This document shows, one piece after another, positions 14,192 through 17,354 of a stretch of DNA of 17,354 nucleotides. This DNA comes from Bacteroidales bacterium GP4 (GTDB lineage Bacteria > Bacteroidota > Bacteroidia > Bacteroidales > Muribaculaceae). Where the stretch lies: assembly GCA_001701065.1 (NCBI GenBank), contig DAAL01000079.1:15869-33222 (forward strand), read 5' to 3'. Position 1 is the first letter of the stretch. Every line of letters begins with the position of its first letter. A program made the position numbers and the translations under genes. Below the pieces are notes generated by a model that saw only the letters and a program-made list of their open reading frames with translations, was not told the origin of the DNA and made no database searches.

Positions 14192-15124
14192 ATGTCAGAA
14201 GGATATACGATAATTGATGCCCACGCCCACTTATGGCTCAGGCAGGAAGCCGTAGTCAACGGTTTGCCCATAAGACCTCTCCCTAACGGAAGGGCTGATT
14301 TTATGGGGGAGGAACGCCAGATGCTTCCGCCGTTCATGATCGACGGTAAAAACTCAGCTGAGGTGTTTCTGTCCAATATGGACTACGCTCAGGTGTCGGC
14401 GGCTGTCATTACCCAGGAATTTATCGACGGAAACCAGAACGAGTACCTTAAAAAAGTCGTCGCTGACTACCCTGACCGCTTCTTTGTGTGCGGACTGTGC
14501 GAGTTCCGCCGTCCCGGATTTTTGCCGGAGGCGCGCAAGCTTATAGATGAGGGATTCCGTGGAATCGCTATTCCGGCTCACCGGCTTCCGCTTAACGGCA
14601 AGGATCGTGTGTGGCTCAACTCGGATGAGATGATGTCGCTTTTTAAGCTCATGGAACAGCAGGGGGTGATTTTGTCGATTACCTTAGCCGACGGTGACAC
14701 GCAGGTGGCTGAAATGGAGGAAGTGATTCAGGAATGTCCGTCGCTGAAAGTGGCGGTGGGTCACTTCGGAATGGTTACTGCCGACGGTTGGCTTGAACAG
14801 ATAAAACTTGCTCGTCACGATAATGTGTTCATAGAGTCGGGAGGAATCACTTGGTTGTTCAATTCCGAGTTCTATCCTTTTGACGGAGCAGTCAAGGCTA
14901 TACTTGAGGCTGTCGACACAGTGGGAATGGACAAACTTATGTGGGGATCGGACTATCCGCGCACCATCACGGCTATTACTTACCGGATGTCCTACGATTT
15001 TATCCTGAAATCGCCATTGCTTTCCGATGACGACAAGCGCGCATTCCTTGGCGAGAATGCCCGTAGATTCTACGGGTTTAAGAATTTGGTGAAGCTTCCT
15101 TATATTAAAAATATGTCAGAATGA
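14192..15124 (+). CDS. amidohydrolase-2 family protein, probable L-fucono/L-galactono-lactonase
   Basis: This 310-residue TIM-barrel metal hydrolase of the amidohydrolase-2 superfamily has metal-binding HxH at H11/H13 (IIDAHAHLW), H191 in VAVGHFG and D254 in MWGSDYPR near the C-terminus, as in sugar lactonases (for example L-fuconolactonase) and related decarboxylases. The region around 160-170 (ILSITLADGDT), where some relatives carry another metal-ligand histidine, has none; lactonases of this group need fewer ligands. It has no signal peptide. Its position directly after a sugar 1-dehydrogenase makes ring-opening of the resulting lactone to the aldonate the simplest role. Its stop overlaps the transporter start by 4 bases (ATGA), so the two are translationally coupled. 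A role on another cyclic ester or a decarboxylase role remains possible. Confidence 0.82.
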   Translation: MSEGYTIIDAHAHLWLRQEAVVNGLPIRPLPNGRADFMGEERQMLPPFMIDGKNSAEVFLSNMDYAQVSAAVITQEFIDGNQNEYLKKVVADYPDRFFVCGLCEFRRPGFLPEARKLIDEGFRGIAIPAHRLPLNGKDRVWLNSDEMMSLFKLMEQQGVILSITLADGDTQVAEMEEVIQECPSLKVAVGHFGMVTADGWLEQIKLARHDNVFIESGGITWLFNSEFYPFDGAVKAILEAVDTVGMDKLMWGSDYPRTITAITYRMSYDFILKSPLLSDDDKRAFLGENARRFYGFKNLVKLPYIKNMSE

Positions 15125-16398
15125 AAAAGAACGAAAAATATCTGATACCGTTGGCGCTTGTCATATGCCTGTTTTTTGTGTGGGCTATCAGCGCCAACCT
15201 GTTGCCGACAATGATACGTCAACTGATGAAAACATGTGAGCTGACTCCGTTTGAGGCATCTTTTACCGAGACTGCCTATTGGCTTGCTTACTTCATATGC
15301 CCGATACCCATAGCCATGTTCATGAAACGTTACACTTACAAGGCAGGGATTATATTCGGGCTTCTTATGGCGGCTGCCGGGGCATTGTTGTTTTTTCCGG
15401 CTGCCGAATTGAAGGAGTATTGGTTTTATCTGTGTGTGTTCTTCATCATAGCCACCGGAATGTGCTTTCTTGAGACTGCCGCCAATCCCTATGTAACGGT
15501 ACTCGGCAATCCGGCGACAGCGCATAGAAGGTTGAACCTTGCCCAGTCGTTCAACGGTCTCGGCGCATTCATCGCCGCCATGTTCATCAGCAAGATTATA
15601 CTTAGCGGTGAAAGCTACACCCGCGAGACACTTCCCGAGGGGTATGCCGGCGGATGGGAAGGCTATATCCATGCCGAGACGGAAGCCATGAAAGGCCCCT
15701 ATTTCGCGCTTGCACTGTTGCTGATAATCATCGCGGTGATATTCATCTTCTCACGCTTGCCGCGCATCAATGAGGAAAACAGTTCTCATAACGGGAAGCT
15801 GATAAACTTCGGAGTGTTCAAGCGTCCCCACCTGCGTAACGGAGTGATAGCGCAGTTCTTCTATAACGGCGGACAGACAGCCATAAACAGTCTTTTCTTG
15901 GTGTATTGCTGTACTTATGCCGGTATTGACGAGTCAGTAGCTACCACATTCTTCGGAATATACATGCTTGCGTTCCTTATGGGACGGTGGATCGGTACCA
16001 TGCTTATGGGACGGTTTGAACCTCGCCACATGCTCATTTTCTATTCTCTCGCCAACGTGGTGTTGTGCATAGTCGTGGTGCTGTTTGGCGGCATGGTGGG
16101 ATTATATGCCATGATTGCCGTGTCATTCTTCATGTCCATCATCTATCCCACTCAGTTCTCTATGGCACTTACTTCGCTCGGACCTGACACAAAAAGCGGG
16201 TCGGCGTTCCTCGTCATGGCTATAGTGGGTAACGCATGCCTTCCTCAGCTTACCGCCTTCCTGATGATGGTAAACGAGAAGTGGTATCACGCCGCTTATG
16301 TGGTGCCTATGATATGCTTCGCTGTGTGTGCATGGTACGGTATAAGGGGCTATCGTGTCATGGATTCTAAAAAAGAAATAATTAATAACATTATATAA
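15121..16398 (+). CDS. fucP: FucP-like MFS sugar:proton symporter
   Basis: This 425-residue inner-membrane transporter has about 12 hydrophobic helices and is clearly of the L-fucose permease (FucP) branch of the major facilitator superfamily. Diagnostic segments are CLFFVWAISANLLP in helix 1, IPIAMFMKRYTYKAGII between helices 2 and 3, LETAANPYVTVLG (116-128) in helix 4, RLNLAQSFNGLGA (136-148) and FFMSIIYPTQFSMAL in helix 10. Aligned by eye to E. coli FucP, the helix-4 proton-relay glutamate (E135 there) is kept as E117. The helix-1 aspartate (D46 there, in NNLNDILLP) is replaced by proline 29 (SANLLPTMI). Substrate choice or coupling may therefore differ from the classic enzyme. It overlaps the amidohydrolase stop by 4 bases, and the zinc dehydrogenase follows after 8 bases. 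L-fucose, L-galactose and D-arabinose are substrates known for the family. Confidence 0.88.
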   Translation: MKKNEKYLIPLALVICLFFVWAISANLLPTMIRQLMKTCELTPFEASFTETAYWLAYFICPIPIAMFMKRYTYKAGIIFGLLMAAAGALLFFPAAELKEYWFYLCVFFIIATGMCFLETAANPYVTVLGNPATAHRRLNLAQSFNGLGAFIAAMFISKIILSGESYTRETLPEGYAGGWEGYIHAETEAMKGPYFALALLLIIIAVIFIFSRLPRINEENSSHNGKLINFGVFKRPHLRNGVIAQFFYNGGQTAINSLFLVYCCTYAGIDESVATTFFGIYMLAFLMGRWIGTMLMGRFEPRHMLIFYSLANVVLCIVVVLFGGMVGLYAMIAVSFFMSIIYPTQFSMALTSLGPDTKSGSAFLVMAIVGNACLPQLTAFLMMVNEKWYHAAYVVPMICFAVCAWYGIRGYRVMDSKKEIINNII

Positions 16399-16406
16399 TA
16401 TAGTAT

Positions 16407-17354
16407 ATGCGTTCAGTTCAGATTACATCACCGGGTGAGGTGTCATTGGTGGAAAAACCGATGCCTCAGCTTACTTCCGGCGGAGTTTTGATAAAGATTA
16501 AATATGTGGGCTTTTGCGGGTCCGATTTGAATACCTATCTTGGCAAGAATCTGCTGGCTATATCGCCGGTGATTCCGGGACATGAGATAGGCGGTGAAGT
16601 CGAAGAGGTAGGCGACGATGTGCCTGCCGGACTGTTCACCAAGGGTATGAGCGTCACGGTTAATCCTTACACTGCTTGCGGAAAATGCTCTTCATGCAAG
16701 AAAATGCGTCCCAATGCCTGCCGACACAACGAGACACTCGGTGTGCAGCGCAACGGAGCTATGTGCGATTACATTGTGGTGCCTTGGGAGAAGGTTATAC
16801 CGGCTCCGGGCATCGATGTAAGGGATTGCGCGCTCATCGAACCTATGAGCGTGGGCTTCCATGCTGTGGATCGTGGCGCAGTCACTGACATTGACACTGT
16901 GATGGTGATTGGCTGCGGAATGATAGGGCTGGGTGCCGTTGTGAGAGCCGCTATGCGTGGCGCGACAGTGGTTGCCGTCGACCTTGACGATGACAAGCTG
17001 GAGCTTGCGCGTCGTTTGGGTGCCGCTTACACCGTCAATTCCAAGGTCTCTGACGTGCATGAACAATTGATGGCGATAACTTCCGGCGAGGGACCTGATG
17101 TGGTGGTTGAAGCCGTGGGTTCCGCTCCCACTTATGTCATGGCTGTGGATGAAGTGGCTTTTGCCGGACGTGTGGTGTGCATAGGCTATGCAAAGTCCGA
17201 TGTCACTTTCCACACCAAGCTTTTTGTGCAGAAGGAACTTGACATAAGAGGTTCCCGCAATGCTCTTCCCGCCGATTTCAATGCGGTGATACGGTATATG
17301 CAACGCGGTGTTTGTCCCGTCGATAAGCTGATATCGGATATTGTGGCTCCTGAG
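16407..17354 (+). CDS. zinc-dependent medium-chain alcohol dehydrogenase, 3' end cut by window edge
   Basis: The frame is open from ATG 16407 to the right edge (316 codons of an expected 335-350). The product belongs to the sorbitol/threonine dehydrogenase-like medium-chain dehydrogenases. Catalytic zinc ligands are C37 (GFCGSD), H59 with E60 (PGHE) and probably E145 (IEPMSVG). Structural zinc is bound by C91, C94, C97 and C105 (CGKCSSCKKMRPNAC). The NAD-binding Rossmann motif is GCGMIGLG (169-176), with D192 at the strand end favouring NAD over NADP. Being fourth in an L-sugar oxidation operon, it may act on a later acid such as a 2-keto-3-deoxy-aldonate, or on an alcohol of the same sugar series. 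That is inference from position only. It starts 8 bases after the transporter stop, and the missing C-terminus lies to the right. Confidence 0.9.
   Translation, partial: MRSVQITSPGEVSLVEKPMPQLTSGGVLIKIKYVGFCGSDLNTYLGKNLLAISPVIPGHEIGGEVEEVGDDVPAGLFTKGMSVTVNPYTACGKCSSCKKMRPNACRHNETLGVQRNGAMCDYIVVPWEKVIPAPGIDVRDCALIEPMSVGFHAVDRGAVTDIDTVMVIGCGMIGLGAVVRAAMRGATVVAVDLDDDKLELARRLGAAYTVNSKVSDVHEQLMAITSGEGPDVVVEAVGSAPTYVMAVDEVAFAGRVVCIGYAKSDVTFHTKLFVQKELDIRGSRNALPADFNAVIRYMQRGVCPVDKLISDIVAPE

Noticed and set aside
16692..17303. 203-codon minus-strand open frame at the right edge
   Set aside because: It is antisense to the zinc dehydrogenase, whose metal and NAD motifs are complete; the antisense product is His/Ser-rich and unlike any known domain.
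1..17354. Mobile elements, tRNA/rRNA genes, CRISPR arrays, phage-defence genes
   Set aside because: I saw no transposase or integrase motifs, repeat-spacer patterns, cloverleaf or rRNA signatures. All long frames fall into metabolic, regulatory or envelope families.

Overview
The window looks like chromosomal DNA from a gut-type Bacteroidales bacterium, plausibly Muribaculaceae. Three things suggest this: Bacteroidota-only or Bacteroidota-typical families (DUF4301, double-unit FtsX/MacB-like permease), promoters of the Bacteroidota TTTG / TAnnTTTG type, and mostly absent Shine-Dalgarno sequences. The family placement is inference. I see no rRNA, tRNA, CRISPR array, insertion sequence or phage gene.

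Left part (1-4852): a MacB/FtsX-type ABC permease runs leftward and is cut by the window edge. Divergent from it is a two-gene operon for an NtrC-type sigma-54 activator and its histidine kinase (1-base overlap). In the 209-bp gap, the permease side carries a full match to the sigma-54 -24/-12 consensus, with repeats at enhancer distance upstream. The three genes therefore read as a closed circuit: kinase -> sigma-54 activator -> permease (and probably further export genes to the left).

Middle part (4853-12020): a type II NADH:quinone oxidoreductase faces the kinase with no intergenic base. Divergent from it is a secreted TPR-repeat protein. Next comes a three-gene run of DUF4301 protein, Eis-like GNAT acetyltransferase and exported thioredoxin. 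It ends at a strong bidirectional terminator shared with a converging orphan ECF-type sigma factor. DUF4301 carries motifs that resemble nucleotide-sugar pyrophosphorylases. A long hairpin surrounds the acetyltransferase start codon and holds it in the loop.

Right part (12252-17354): an AraC-type regulator is divergent from a sugar operon. In order the operon encodes an aldo/keto reductase strikingly like plant L-galactose dehydrogenase, an amidohydrolase of the sugar-lactonase type, a FucP-like MFS transporter and a zinc-dependent dehydrogenase (cut by the right edge). Together they suggest a non-phosphorylating, oxidative route for L-fucose, L-galactose or a similar L-sugar: uptake, oxidation at C1, lactone opening, later oxidation. 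No fucI/fucK/fucA-type gene is in the window. The regulator-operon gap holds a perfect 9+3+9 palindrome and repeated ATTAAA boxes beside two -7-like elements.
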